From NCBI RefSeq assembly GCF_014697575.1, contig NZ_JACJSC010000001.1, positions 248,001 through 312,000 on the forward strand: a stretch of DNA of 64,000 nucleotides, written 5' to 3'. This document shows, in pieces, positions 26,566 to 35,737 of the stretch. The notes under the pieces were generated by a model. It saw nothing but the letters and a program-made list of their open reading frames with translations, was not told where the DNA came from and ran no database searches. The position numbers and the translations under genes are program-made. Source of the stretch: Planktothrix sp. FACHB-1365 (GTDB lineage: Bacteria; Cyanobacteriota; Cyanobacteriia; Cyanobacteriales; Microcoleaceae). Every line of letters starts with the position of its first letter. The stretch's first letter is position 1.

Positions 26566-27234
26566 TCAAGAAATCAAGTTGTGTTTTAGAGCAAACCGGA
26601 TCAACTCAGCCCGATTATTACTATCCGTCTTTCTGAATAAACTACTAACATACTTTTCTACAGTTCTGGGACTAAGGTGTAAATGATCACCAATAGCAAT
26701 ATTAGACAGCCCTTCTGCTAATAAATCCAGCACTTGCTGTTCTCGTTGGGTTAGACTAATCTCCAAGGTTGGCTGTGACTTCACCGCTACAGGTTCTAAA
26801 GCCATATCGGGGACATCAATCACCGTATCGGCCAAACGGACTCGCCATTCAGACTCAATTAATTGCGATCGCTCTAATAAAGAACGAATCACCACCCCCA
26901 ACTCTTCCAACTCAAAGGGTTTGGGTAAATAATTATCACATCCTAATTGATACCCTCGGATGCGTTCTTTCGTGCTGGTATGAGCGGTTAAAAAAATCAC
27001 CGGAAGCAGACGAAAGACAGGACGAGCGCGGACTCGCTTGATTAGTTCATAGCCATCCATCTCAGGCATCGCAATATCCGTGACGATGAGGTGGGGCTGA
27101 TATTGCTCCACCAGGCGCAGTGCCTCCTGACCATTCTCTGCGGCAATCACTGAATAACCGGAAATGTCCAGGTAATCACTAATCGAGAGACGAGTCCCTA
27201 AATCATCATCAACAACTAAAATTGTTAAAGGCAT
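26566..27234 (-). CDS. LuxR/NarL-type response regulator (Ycf29-like)
   Basis: 222-aa two-domain regulator. The receiver domain has the acidic pocket VVDDD, phospho-accepting Asp53 in VTDIAMPEMD, and Lys105 in LPKPF. A linker of about 35 residues leads to a LuxR-type helix-turn-helix (about 158-222: LTQREQQVLDLLAEG, LSPRTVEKYVSSLFRK). It matches the general design of the plastid and cyanobacterial Ycf29 regulators. No kinase gene is adjacent. It is transcribed on its own, with purine-rich low-complexity DNA between it and pgi. Target genes are unknown. Confidence 0.85.
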   Translation of the reverse strand: MPLTILVVDDDLGTRLSISDYLDISGYSVIAAENGQEALRLVEQYQPHLIVTDIAMPEMDGYELIKRVRARPVFRLLPVIFLTAHTSTKERIRGYQLGCDNYLPKPFELEELGVVIRSLLERSQLIESEWRVRLADTVIDVPDMALEPVAVKSQPTLEISLTQREQQVLDLLAEGLSNIAIGDHLHLSPRTVEKYVSSLFRKTDSNNRAELIRFALKHNLIS

Positions 27235-27351
27235 AGGGACACTGAAGAGATGGGGAGATAAGGAGATAGGGGGACAAGGGGACGGGGGGAAGAGAAGTAA
27301 TCGTCAACTATTAATCGTTAACACTCAAGCCCCTCTTCCTGCCAAATCCCC

Positions 27352-28938
27352 TTATTTATAGCTTGCCATTAAGTTAGCGGGTTTTCCTAGATCTCCTTCT
27401 AAAAATACTCCACGTTGATTGGCGGCTAAATGTCGCAGAATTTTATAAATAGCTTCAGTTTGATCAGGAACTCCTGCCTGCTGTGCTAAGGTTTCCAGGG
27501 AAAGAGGTTGACCTGCATTTCGTAGGACTTGAATAATTTGTTGTTGTAAGTCCAAAATGACGGCCGCCGCTTTTTTACCTGCCTCAACACCCGGTTGATG
27601 GTAAGCGTTAATATTCACTAACGAGGCATATAAACCTACAGCCCGATCATACAAAGCAATTAAAGCACCTACGATTTGGGGATTCACTTCCGGGACTGTA
27701 ATTGTAATCGAATCTCGATGATTTTCATACAATGCCTGTCGGGTTCCTTGTAAAAATCCCGATAAATAATCCCCAGATGTTACCCCCGGTTCTATTTCAA
27801 TTGAGGTAGCGGATCGATCTTTTAACACTTCAATTAATGTGGCAAAAAAGTTAGGAACCCCTTCGCGTAATTGTTGAACATAGGCGTGTTGATCCGTCGA
27901 TCCTTTATTGCCATAAACCGCAATTCCTTGATAAACAAGATTGCCATCCAGGTCTTTTTCCTTCCCCAAGGATTCCATAACTAACTGTTGTAAATAGCGA
28001 CTAAACAACAGCAAACTATCCTTATAGGGCAAAACCACCATATCTTTTTCACCCTTTCCATTTCCGGCATAATACCAAGCCAAAGCCAATAAAGCTGCTG
28101 GATTAGTTTTAACATCGGGTTTGCGGGTGGCGATGTCCATTTCCTTCGCTCCGACTAACATCCCCCGAATATCAATGCCTTGTAGGGCCGCAGGTAATAG
28201 CCCAACGGCTGATAATTCCGAAGTCCGTCCCCCCACCCAATCCGCCATCGGAAAGGTCGTTAACCAGCCTTCAGCGTGGGCTTGTTGATCCAATTTACTG
28301 CCGACTCCAGTAACAGCAACGGCTTGTTTAGCAAACTCCAAATTTTGGGTCGCAAAGGCGTTTCGTACCTCAATCATGCCGTTACGGGGTTCTGGAGTGC
28401 CACCAGATTTAGAAATCACCAGCACGAGGGTACTGTTGAGACGATCGCCAATTCTAGCTAAAACCCGATCAATGCCTGTGGGATCGCTGTTATCGATAAA
28501 ATGGATATTCAGGGCGGGATGTTCAGGGGCTAAGGCTTCAGCTACAAACTGGGGGCCTAAAGCCGATCCCCCAATGCCAATGGATAAAATATCCGTGAAT
28601 TTTGGGGTTTGAGGCGGTTTAACTTCGCCTTGATGAACCTTTTGAGCAAAGGTTTCAATGTTTTCTAAGGTTTCAACAATTTCTTGCTTCAGGTCGGGAG
28701 TCGGAGCTAGATCGGGGTCGCGTAACCAATAATGACCGACCATGCGGTTTTCATCTGGGTTAGCGATCGCCCCTTGTTCCAAAGCCTCCATCGCTTTAAA
28801 AGCTTGATCAAATTTGGGCAATAAGGATGCAACAAACTCATCGTCGAATCGCATTCGACTGATATCTAGGTACAGTCCTAAGCCGTCATGATAGTATAGC
28901 CAATCTTGGTAGCGTTGCCAGAGTGCAGTGGCATCCAT
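27352..28938 (-). CDS. pgi: Glucose-6-phosphate isomerase
   Basis: Interconverts glucose-6-P and fructose-6-P. 528 aa, a length common in cyanobacteria and shorter than the E. coli enzyme. Recognisable motifs are the SIS-type phosphosugar region ([30 protein letters not shown]) and [18 protein letters not shown]. The C-terminal ~90 residues end with a winged-helix-like stretch ([23 protein letters not shown]) that is normal for this group. Next to it, reading away, is a ParA-like ATPase gene. Assignment is secure. Confidence 0.95.
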   Translation of the reverse strand: MDATALWQRYQDWLYYHDGLGLYLDISRMRFDDEFVASLLPKFDQAFKAMEALEQGAIANPDENRMVGHYWLRDPDLAPTPDLKQEIVETLENIETFAQKVHQGEVKPPQTPKFTDILSIGIGGSALGPQFVAEALAPEHPALNIHFIDNSDPTGIDRVLARIGDRLNSTLVLVISKSGGTPEPRNGMIEVRNAFATQNLEFAKQAVAVTGVGSKLDQQAHAEGWLTTFPMADWVGGRTSELSAVGLLPAALQGIDIRGMLVGAKEMDIATRKPDVKTNPAALLALAWYYAGNGKGEKDMVVLPYKDSLLLFSRYLQQLVMESLGKEKDLDGNLVYQGIAVYGNKGSTDQHAYVQQLREGVPNFFATLIEVLKDRSATSIEIEPGVTSGDYLSGFLQGTRQALYENHRDSITITVPEVNPQIVGALIALYDRAVGLYASLVNINAYHQPGVEAGKKAAAVILDLQQQIIQVLRNAGQPLSLETLAQQAGVPDQTEAIYKILRHLAANQRGVFLEGDLGKPANLMASYK

Positions 28939-29077
28939 AGTCTTACATTCCGCTATATTGATTTTTAGCTTAAGGGATAACTGATTCAGATTAACTCTTT
29001 TTCGGCTAACGATTAACGGTTAAGGCTGACTGCTTGATAAACTAGACTGAAGTTCCCTTGTGACCGGATCTGCAACT

Positions 29078-29707
29078 ATGGCCAAAATTCTAGTGATCGC
29101 CAACGGCAAAGGAGGAGTGGGCAAAACCACAACCGCCATTAATCTGGCTGCAATTCTTGCCAATAACTTTACCACGCTCTTGGTGGATACAGACCCCCAG
29201 GGTTCGGCCTGTTGGTGGGCTGAACAAGGTCAAGGGGGGGATATGCCCTTTGAGCATTCGTCTGAAACTGACGCTAGTTTATTGTCTCGGTTGAAGCAGG
29301 TGACGGATTATGAATTAGTGGTGGTGGACACCCCTCCGGCGTTAAAATCCGATGGGTTATTGGCCGTTGTGCAAGTGGCCGATTATTTAGTGTTACCGAC
29401 CCAAGCCGCACCGATGGATTTAGTGGCATTAATTGAAACGGTGAAATCGACTATTATTCCCTCCCAGGTTCCCCATCGGGTGTTAATGACGAAGGTTGAT
29501 CCTCGCAGTTTAGGGGATGCCTTTGAAGCCCAAAAATCCTTACAAGAAGCGGGTATTCCCGTGTTTAAAAATATTATTCGAGCTTATAAAGCCCATGAAC
29601 GGTGTCCGTTAGAAGGGGTGCCAATTATTCAAGCGAAAAGTCATAATGCTAGAGAAGCCGCTTCGGATTATCGACGGGTTGCGGTGGAATTATTGAAGAG
29701 TTTATAG
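29078..29707 (+). CDS. ParA-family ATPase
   Basis: 209 aa from the ATG at 29078 (the frame upstream adds 6 non-conserved residues). The deviant Walker A is [11 protein letters not shown] at about 10-20, a Walker B-like VVVDTPPAL follows, and the switch region carries [13 protein letters not shown]. Size and design match single-domain ParA/MinD-like partition ATPases that pattern DNA or protein cargo. No parB or parS-like gene is adjacent, so the cargo is unknown; small orphan ParA proteins in cyanobacteria can position carboxysomes or plasmids. It converges with the next gene, 30 bp apart. Confidence 0.9.
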   Translation: MAKILVIANGKGGVGKTTTAINLAAILANNFTTLLVDTDPQGSACWWAEQGQGGDMPFEHSSETDASLLSRLKQVTDYELVVVDTPPALKSDGLLAVVQVADYLVLPTQAAPMDLVALIETVKSTIIPSQVPHRVLMTKVDPRSLGDAFEAQKSLQEAGIPVFKNIIRAYKAHERCPLEGVPIIQAKSHNAREAASDYRRVAVELLKSL

Positions 29708-29737
29708 GGGAAATATGAATTCATTAAAATCTGGGTT

Positions 29738-30802
29738 TTAATCTTTTGTAGTAGCAGTAATTAAATTGACCAAAAAATCATACATGGGCTGAATCAATTT
29801 ATCAATTTGGGATTGAAAAAATTTTTGATAGGTAGAACCTGTATCTCTGAGAGCATTTCCGAGCATTGCGGTTTTGTATTCATTTTGAGTGAACATCCTA
29901 AACTCAAGAATATCATCCTGAGTAGACATCAAAAAATTCCTAAAAACAAAATCTTCTATTGTTTTGATTTCTTTTTCTACAGCAACAAAATCATTATAAA
30001 AACTGGGGTAATAATCACACAATTCAACATAAGCGATGTCTAATTGTTCTTTCAATATTTCTTTACGAATGCTTTTTCGGACTCTCTGAAGTTGTTTCCA
30101 CAAATAATCTCTTGTTTTAATTACATCAAAATCTTCAGCTAACATTTCGCTGGATTTGACAAAATAAGGCTGAATATCTTCGTAATAAAATCCATAAAGC
30201 TCTATCATGCGTTGGAGTTGAGCTAGAGTTTTAGCCGCAGCAAGCCTAACTTTAGATATTTCTATTTTCGAGTGATCAGTATGATTAGCCTGTTCTAGTT
30301 TTCCTTCTAACTCTTGAATTTTCAGGTTGGCTTGTTCTAAGGAAAATTCTAGTTCTTGAACTTTTTCGTAGAGATTAGGCGGGTCACTATAATTTTCAAC
30401 AAGTTTGATTTTTTCGGGTTGACGACACTGCCATTCCTGATCAAATTGTTGCAAATTCAATTCTTTATGTTTTCGTTCATGCCAAAGCTTGAGTGTAAAA
30501 TGCCAGTTTTCTGACCCTTTTTTATGGATACGATGATCTTCCAAAATTTCCAAAAAATATTCAAGGCGTTTAAGTGCTTCTTTGATTTGCTCTTTGGTTA
30601 ACTGACAGCCTGGGATTAAAGTTGTTAATGCTTGCAGAGATCTCACATTCGTCTGAACAATCAGCCATTTCTCTGTTTGCCAATTCAACTTAATTTGAAG
30701 ATATTCTTTGCCCTTGAGTTCATCATTAGCGTAAGCCAGAATTGCTGATAGAAGGCATTTAGTTTGCTTTTGAGCGAGCGGGCCATAGCTAGTTCTTGGC
30801 AT
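29738..30802 (-). CDS. Effector-associated-domain-like coiled-coil protein
   Basis: 354 aa, soluble, no signal. The N-terminal ~130 residues (YGPLAQKQTKCLLSAILAY, then QIKLNWQTEKWLIVQTNVRS, LTKEQIKEALKRLEYFLEIL and GSENWHFTLKLW at 96-107) look like the small module found at the start of cyanobacterial NACHT/NB-ARC, WD40 and pentapeptide-repeat proteins, one of the effector-associated adaptor domains described for conflict systems. Residues ~143-175 are a coiled coil, followed by a helical C-terminal region I do not recognise. No NTPase or effector domain is attached, so it may be an adaptor that pairs with a larger partner elsewhere. The function is inferred from the N-terminal likeness only. 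Confidence 0.55.
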   Translation of the reverse strand: MPRTSYGPLAQKQTKCLLSAILAYANDELKGKEYLQIKLNWQTEKWLIVQTNVRSLQALTTLIPGCQLTKEQIKEALKRLEYFLEILEDHRIHKKGSENWHFTLKLWHERKHKELNLQQFDQEWQCRQPEKIKLVENYSDPPNLYEKVQELEFSLEQANLKIQELEGKLEQANHTDHSKIEISKVRLAAAKTLAQLQRMIELYGFYYEDIQPYFVKSSEMLAEDFDVIKTRDYLWKQLQRVRKSIRKEILKEQLDIAYVELCDYYPSFYNDFVAVEKEIKTIEDFVFRNFLMSTQDDILEFRMFTQNEYKTAMLGNALRDTGSTYQKFFQSQIDKLIQPMYDFLVNLITATTKD

Positions 30803-31142
30803 TGATCACCTCTCAAAATTCTCAAATTTTGCTGATCAAGCTACTGGTTGATATTAAATATTAACTCAATGAACGGCTAACATCAGCTATCATCCCATTG
30901 TATGACTAATCAGCTTCTATTGTCATCAGTAAAATTCAACTCAATCGTTTTTTTATCCTTAAAATTTACAGACTGGCTCTAAAAACTTAGGGGAATTTCC
31001 TAACTGATACAGTTCCCTTAACTCTACTTTTCCTCAATTCTACAAAGATCCTAGCTACTAAAGATTAGAGTTTGCTTGAGGGAAATCCCCTAGAGTATTT
31101 TAAGACTATAGATGATTCACCTATTTACTTAACCCTGTAGCC
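30803..31142. other. Intergenic region, about 340 bp
   Basis: No gene, repeat or terminator stands out. It separates the divergent coiled-coil gene and OmpR-type regulator and so holds both promoters; I could not place either with confidence. It is AT-rich. Confidence 0.4.
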
Positions 31143-31823
31143 ATGACATCAGCAAAGATTCTTGTAGTTGATGATGATCCAGCCATCAGAAATTTAATTA
31201 ATCGCTATCTGAGTCAACAAAATTACCAACTGGAGGTTGCACAGGATGGTGATACAGCATTAAAAGTTTTTGAACAGTTCAACCCTGATTTAGTGATACT
31301 AGATTTGAATTTGCCGGATACAACGGGTTTAATATTATGTCGAGAAATGCAAAGTCGAACCCATGTCTTTATTCTAATGCTAACCAGTGAACAAGATCCC
31401 AAACTTGGGTTAAAAGTAGGAGCCGATGATTTTGTAACGAAACCCTTTGATTTAGAAGAATTAAGTCTGCGGATAAAGGCTATTTTGAAGCGTCAACGGT
31501 CAATGACTGATTTAGAAGTTCAAAGCCTAACATATCGAGATTTAATCATTAATCCGAATCGCCGAGAAGTTTATGTTAAAGGTGAATTAGTTTTATTAAG
31601 TGCGTTGGATTTTAATCTACTGTATTGTTTAGCTCGTAAACCCGGTCGAGCTTGGAAACGAACAGAATTGTTACAACAAGTTTGGGGTTATCAGGATGAG
31701 AGCAATGATCGTGGAAGGTTAATTGATGTTCATATTGGCCACATTCGCCAAAAAATTGAACCTGATCCTAAAAATCCTTCTTTTATTCAAACGGTGCGTT
31801 CTGTGGGTTATCGGTTCGATTAA
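31143..31823 (+). CDS. OmpR-family response regulator
   Basis: 226-aa regulator: VVDDDP acidic pocket, Asp54 in VILDLNLPD as phospho-acceptor, Lys100 in FVTKPFD, then a winged helix (about 130-226) with RREVYVKGELVLLSALDF and the recognition-helix region RLIDVHIGHIRQKI, ending VRSVGYRFD. It is a complete and typical protein. No histidine kinase gene is next to it, so the sensor is elsewhere. The neighbour downstream is a small monooxygenase-like gene, 107 bp away and probably separately transcribed. Which regulon it controls cannot be read here. Confidence 0.92.
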   Translation: MTSAKILVVDDDPAIRNLINRYLSQQNYQLEVAQDGDTALKVFEQFNPDLVILDLNLPDTTGLILCREMQSRTHVFILMLTSEQDPKLGLKVGADDFVTKPFDLEELSLRIKAILKRQRSMTDLEVQSLTYRDLIINPNRREVYVKGELVLLSALDFNLLYCLARKPGRAWKRTELLQQVWGYQDESNDRGRLIDVHIGHIRQKIEPDPKNPSFIQTVRSVGYRFD

Positions 31824-31930
31824 ATTCCGGGTAAACGGTTCCTGAAATTTCAGTAGAAATTAAATCATAATCTAGCAAAATATTCAGCAAAAATGATAAA
31901 ATATAAACTGAATTTAAGGAGAACTTAAAA

Positions 31931-32227
31931 ATGACTCAACCCTTGCAGGTTATAGCCCATGTTGTGGCGTTACCGGATAAAATAGAAGCCTTAAAAGCGG
32001 TATTATTGGCGTTAGTTGAACCGACTCGCCAAGAATCAGGTTGTTTGCAATATGATTTATTACAAAATCAACAGGATTTGACTGATTTTACCTTTGTAGA
32101 ACAATGGGAAACTTTAGAACATTTACAAAACCATTTAGCCAGTGTTCATCTGCAAAAAGCTTTAACTCAAATTGAAGGTTTAGTGGCGAGTCCGCCGGAT
32201 ATTCGGCGTTATGATAAAATTTTATAA
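31931..32227 (+). CDS. Antibiotic-biosynthesis-monooxygenase-like (ABM) domain protein
   Basis: 98 aa, one ABM-type ferredoxin-like barrel of the YgiN/quinol-monooxygenase class: VVALPDKIEALKAVLLALVEPTRQESGCLQYDL and FVEQWETLEHLQNHLAS are the usual landmarks, and His-containing helices follow. Family members oxidise quinols or bind haem; activity here is unproven. AAGGAG precedes the ATG at a good distance. The last 19 bp overlap the end of the convergent O-antigen-ligase-like gene, so transcription from both sides collides here. Confidence 0.8.
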   Translation: MTQPLQVIAHVVALPDKIEALKAVLLALVEPTRQESGCLQYDLLQNQQDLTDFTFVEQWETLEHLQNHLASVHLQKALTQIEGLVASPPDIRRYDKIL

Positions 32228-33522
32228 GGGTTAGTTTTTTGAATTGTACAAGCTACTCCCCAAATGCCTGATAAAATTAGCCAGCCGTAGGTATTGACTC
32301 GAAAATCAAATAAGGTGACATCAAAACAGTTAAATAAAATTAACGCTAAAAAGGTAATTAAATAGCTATAATAAATTAATCGGTCTGAAGGATTGATTAA
32401 GCTATTTTTTAACACTAAAAATCCTTGAGTTAATATGATACCCACAATCAGCATAAAAAATAGGGTTGTAGGAATCCCCATTTCTGCGAACATCATTAAA
32501 AATAAATTATGGGGATGACCTAACCAAACGTTCATTTTAGCTTCATAAAGGGGGGTAAAATTTCTGAGTCCCCATCCATTTAATGGGCGAGTTTGGGCTA
32601 AATTTAAAGCAAATTTCCATTGGGTAATTCTTAGGGTTTCTACGGGACGGACAAAATTTTGATCGGTAATTCTTTGCCAAAAATAAGCGGGGATAATGAT
32701 TCTTAATCCTTCTTTAATTGGAGAGGGTGCAAAAGCTGACCCGAAAACGGCTGTTATTCCTGTACTAACTAATAGGATTAACCACCACCATCCTAAATAT
32801 AACGCATAGGCTAAACTTGATAAAACTGCTAATCCCCAAGCATTACGAGAGTTTGTTAAAATTAAGTCAATTCCAGTTAATAATAAGGTAAATACTAAGA
32901 GGGTTATTCTCAAGTTATAACTTTGAATTGTAAAAATTGACGTTTGAGCTTTATTCCGCCATTCTTCTATCAATAATCCCAAGGTTAATGTAAAAATAAT
33001 TACTAAATAGGCTGCAAAAATATTAGCATACATAAAGACGGATGACATTCGACCCGGAGGATTTCCATTGAGATGTAAACTCCAGCCTAAAATTCCTTGT
33101 AAAATATCAATTCCTGACCATCCTAAATACTGTTGTCCTAAACCTAAAATTCCAACGGGAATAGCCGAAAGAATCATTAACCCAGATAACCACCGCAGTT
33201 GATTTGCAGTTTGAATCATTTCACTTAACCCTGCAAATACAATAAAATAGGGGATAAAATTACTTAAACCAATAAAAGATTCAACTGGGTCATAAGCTAA
33301 AACAGAAATAATTATTAATAATAAACTTAAAATCGCTAACCCTTGATTAACGGGATTTTGACGAATGGATTTAAACTGGCGTTTCCAAGTTAGAAGGGTT
33401 GCAAAAACAAGGGCAATTCCGCCAAATGTGGGTAAAATTGGAAATAAAAATACCCCCCATTGTAAACAATTCCAAGGTAACTGTAATCGTTGTTCTGGGT
33501 GGGGTAAAAGGATTAATTTCAT
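32209..33522 (-). CDS. O-antigen ligase/IctB-like polytopic membrane protein
   Basis: 437 aa with about 10-12 hydrophobic helices and a large loop between roughly residues 270 and 345. The Wzy_C/WaaL-type region is recognisable: TNSRNAWGLAVLSSLAYALYLGWWW, then a loop with LRITQWKFALNLAQTRPLNGWGLRNF and GHPHNLFLMMFAEMGIPTTLFFMLI. This is the O-antigen ligase fold, which in cyanobacteria also includes IctB, once proposed as a bicarbonate transporter. I cannot choose between glycan ligation and other roles from sequence alone. The stop overlaps the ABM gene. Confidence 0.75.
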   Translation of the reverse strand: MKLILLPHPEQRLQLPWNCLQWGVFLFPILPTFGGIALVFATLLTWKRQFKSIRQNPVNQGLAILSLLLIIISVLAYDPVESFIGLSNFIPYFIVFAGLSEMIQTANQLRWLSGLMILSAIPVGILGLGQQYLGWSGIDILQGILGWSLHLNGNPPGRMSSVFMYANIFAAYLVIIFTLTLGLLIEEWRNKAQTSIFTIQSYNLRITLLVFTLLLTGIDLILTNSRNAWGLAVLSSLAYALYLGWWWLILLVSTGITAVFGSAFAPSPIKEGLRIIIPAYFWQRITDQNFVRPVETLRITQWKFALNLAQTRPLNGWGLRNFTPLYEAKMNVWLGHPHNLFLMMFAEMGIPTTLFFMLIVGIILTQGFLVLKNSLINPSDRLIYYSYLITFLALILFNCFDVTLFDFRVNTYGWLILSGIWGVACTIQKTNPYKILS

Positions 33523-33556
33523 GACTTATAGCTCGTTATCAAACCTCAAATCAAGA

Positions 33557-34396
33557 TTAAGTATAAGCCCAATCTGAACGGGTTAAACGAATTTGTGCTA
33601 AAGTAAAGATAGTAGGAATAATCCGCGCATAATTAGTTGAAATTGAGCGCCATCCTAAATCCGCAATTAACCACGTCCATAACAACGGCCCCAAGAAGGA
33701 AAATACACTCCGAGTTAACCCATATCTTGCCGCCGTAACCGCCATTCCTCGGTTTGCAGTTTGAATAGCAACATAATTTTTAAATTGGTTAGCTGCGGTG
33801 GCACTTCCCACAACTAAGGCTTCTTTTGCGATTTGATATTTAGCAAAATGTAAGGTAAATTGACGGGCAATTTGTCCTAAAATTATTGGTCTAATTACAG
33901 AATTAACGGCTACCAAACTTCCGGCTTTAAATAACCATCCTAACGGATCTTTTTGAGCCGAAATCGGTAAGGGTTTTAAAGGTCTTGTTTCTGTTAAAGC
34001 TTTTTGAACTTTTTGAGTTAAGTCGGCTTGTTCTGACTGGGGTAAACGTTTCCAAGCTTGACCTAAAAGATGTAAAAAAACTTCCGCCTCTAAATCTGAA
34101 GTTGACAGGTTTTTTGAATAAGAAATTTTCAAATAGTGGCAAACTTGAATTAAAGCTTGGCGGTAAGTGACCTGTTGCGTTTTTCTTCGCAGCACTGTTA
34201 CCCCATCGGCGGCCAGGTAGCGAAAACGCTGTTCTAAGGCATCTAACCACGCTTCCCGGTCTCGACTTTGAACATCAATGGGATGGGGAGTTTGCACATA
34301 GTCTAAAGGGTTTAAACCCCGACTAAACAAGAGTTCTGTTAACTGCTCCAACTCCTCTTCTGTTGCCAGTTCCAATGCGGATCTTAGTTCATCCAA
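33557..34396 (-). CDS. YaaW-like protein (UPF0174 family)
   Basis: 279 aa. The apparent start at 34414 is wrong in my reading: the codons between it and 34396 spell GAGGAGGATATCAAC, a strong ribosome site followed by TTG, so translation probably begins at the TTG at 34396 (DELRSALELATEEELEQLTELLFSRG). The N-terminal helical region is followed by a middle with ADGVTVLRRKTQQV and LLGQAWKRL, and a C-terminal part with two or three hydrophobic helices (about 175-270), suggesting membrane association. Family function is unknown; E. coli YaaW is the distant model. Confidence 0.7.
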   Translation of the reverse strand: MDELRSALELATEEELEQLTELLFSRGLNPLDYVQTPHPIDVQSRDREAWLDALEQRFRYLAADGVTVLRRKTQQVTYRQALIQVCHYLKISYSKNLSTSDLEAEVFLHLLGQAWKRLPQSEQADLTQKVQKALTETRPLKPLPISAQKDPLGWLFKAGSLVAVNSVIRPIILGQIARQFTLHFAKYQIAKEALVVGSATAANQFKNYVAIQTANRGMAVTAARYGLTRSVFSFLGPLLWTWLIADLGWRSISTNYARIIPTIFTLAQIRLTRSDWAYT

Positions 34397-34522
34397 AGTT
34401 GATATCCTCCTCAATTCGGAGTTTTTCTCTGTCCTATTCTACTACTATTTGGGAAAATCTGCAAAAATAATCTTCATAATTTTCTGTATACTTATTCTTA
34501 AAATCAGGAGTCAATAATACCC

Positions 34523-35593
34523 ATGAATTCAATAATATTTGATGTTGCCGTAATTGGTGCTGGAGTTTCCGGTTTAACCTGTGCTCAACAGTTTAAAAAA
34601 GCAGGATATAGTGTGATTATTTTAGATAAATCAAGAGGGGTAGGTGGACGAATGGCAACCCGACGACTATCAGGTACTCGCGCCGATCATGGGGTGCGTT
34701 ATTTAGAAGCGAAAGGAGAACAATTACAACAGTTAATTGAACAATTAAAAACCTGTGAACCCTTAGAAAATCAACTCCAACTGTGGACAAATACTGTCTA
34801 TGAGTTTAAAGATAACAAACTCCAAATTCCGGCTATTTCTCAACCGTATTATATCATTCCCTCTGGGATGAGTACGGTCGGAAAATTTTTAGCCCAGGGG
34901 TTAAATATTCGCTTAAATAGTCGCGTTAACGCATTAACGATTACTCCAGAAAAAACTTGGCAATGCCATATAGAATCAATCAATAGCAATGCGATAGAAT
35001 CCTCAATTATAGCAAAATTTGTTGTTATTGCTATTCCTGCTCCTCAAGTGTTGATGTTATTAGAAGCCTCTAATATAGCCATTGAATCTAATTTTATAGC
35101 TTCGATTAAATCCGTTGAATACGATCCTTGCATTACAGTCATAGCCGGTTATTCCATTGATAAGAGTCAAGCTCTACCTAAATGGAGGGCCGTTAGTTTT
35201 TCTGATGATAAAATATTAGATTGGGTAGGAGTTGATAGTAGTAAACGCTTGAATCCCACACAACCTGTTTTTGTGATTCAGAGCAACAGAAACTTTGCAG
35301 AACAATATTTAGAAGAAACTGATTTAACTTTAGCCGGAGAACAGTTAATTCATCAAGCTGCAAATACTTTATTACCTGAGTTAAAAACTCCAGACTGGTT
35401 ACAAATTCATCGTTGGCGTTATGGGTTTTGTCGGAAACCTTTAAGTGTTTCTTGTTTAACAACCCTAACCCCATTACCCTTAGTTTGTGCAGGAGATTGG
35501 TGTGGAGGGAATCAAATAGAAGGTGCGTTAAAATCTGGAATAGAAGCCACAAATTGGCTGCAAACTCAAACCTCTGTGTTAAAAAATCCATGA
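34523..35593 (+). CDS. FAD-dependent NAD(P)-binding oxidoreductase (renalase-like)
   Basis: 356 aa with an N-terminal FAD-binding Rossmann motif GAGVSG (12-17), the GGRMATRR signature at about 43-50, and a C-terminal GDWCGGNQIEGALKSGIEA stretch that closes the FAD site. This is the renalase/amine-oxidase-like class. Substrate is not predictable. AGGAG at about 34506 fits the ATG. The gene is alone on its strand between the YaaW-like gene and the antiporter, with a 9-bp stem (35598-35631) just beyond its stop. Confidence 0.85.
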   Translation: MNSIIFDVAVIGAGVSGLTCAQQFKKAGYSVIILDKSRGVGGRMATRRLSGTRADHGVRYLEAKGEQLQQLIEQLKTCEPLENQLQLWTNTVYEFKDNKLQIPAISQPYYIIPSGMSTVGKFLAQGLNIRLNSRVNALTITPEKTWQCHIESINSNAIESSIIAKFVVIAIPAPQVLMLLEASNIAIESNFIASIKSVEYDPCITVIAGYSIDKSQALPKWRAVSFSDDKILDWVGVDSSKRLNPTQPVFVIQSNRNFAEQYLEETDLTLAGEQLIHQAANTLLPELKTPDWLQIHRWRYGFCRKPLSVSCLTTLTPLPLVCAGDWCGGNQIEGALKSGIEATNWLQTQTSVLKNP

Positions 35594-35597
35594 ATCT

Positions 35598-35631
35598 ATA
35601 GTAGAGACCTTTGATTAAATGCCTCTACTAT
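35598..35631. repeat. Inverted repeat ATAGTAGAG...CTCTACTAT
   Basis: Perfect 9-bp stem (35598-35606 with 35623-35631) and a 16-nt loop. It could end the flavoprotein transcript but has no T-run, and its CTCTAC ends also match the dispersed GTAGAG...CTCTAC elements. Confidence 0.6.
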
Positions 35632-35737
35632 GGGATAATAAAAAAACATCTCCAGAGGAATATAGCCACAAAGCCGATTCATCCTTTACAGTCTAAAAAG
35701 CTAGTTTGATTGAATTTAATTTATTTTTCTTTTGATT

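Noticed and set aside
29078-30802. A two-gene system of the ParA-like ATPase and the coiled-coil protein
   Set aside because: The genes are convergent with 30 bp between stops, so they are not co-transcribed, and nothing else links them.
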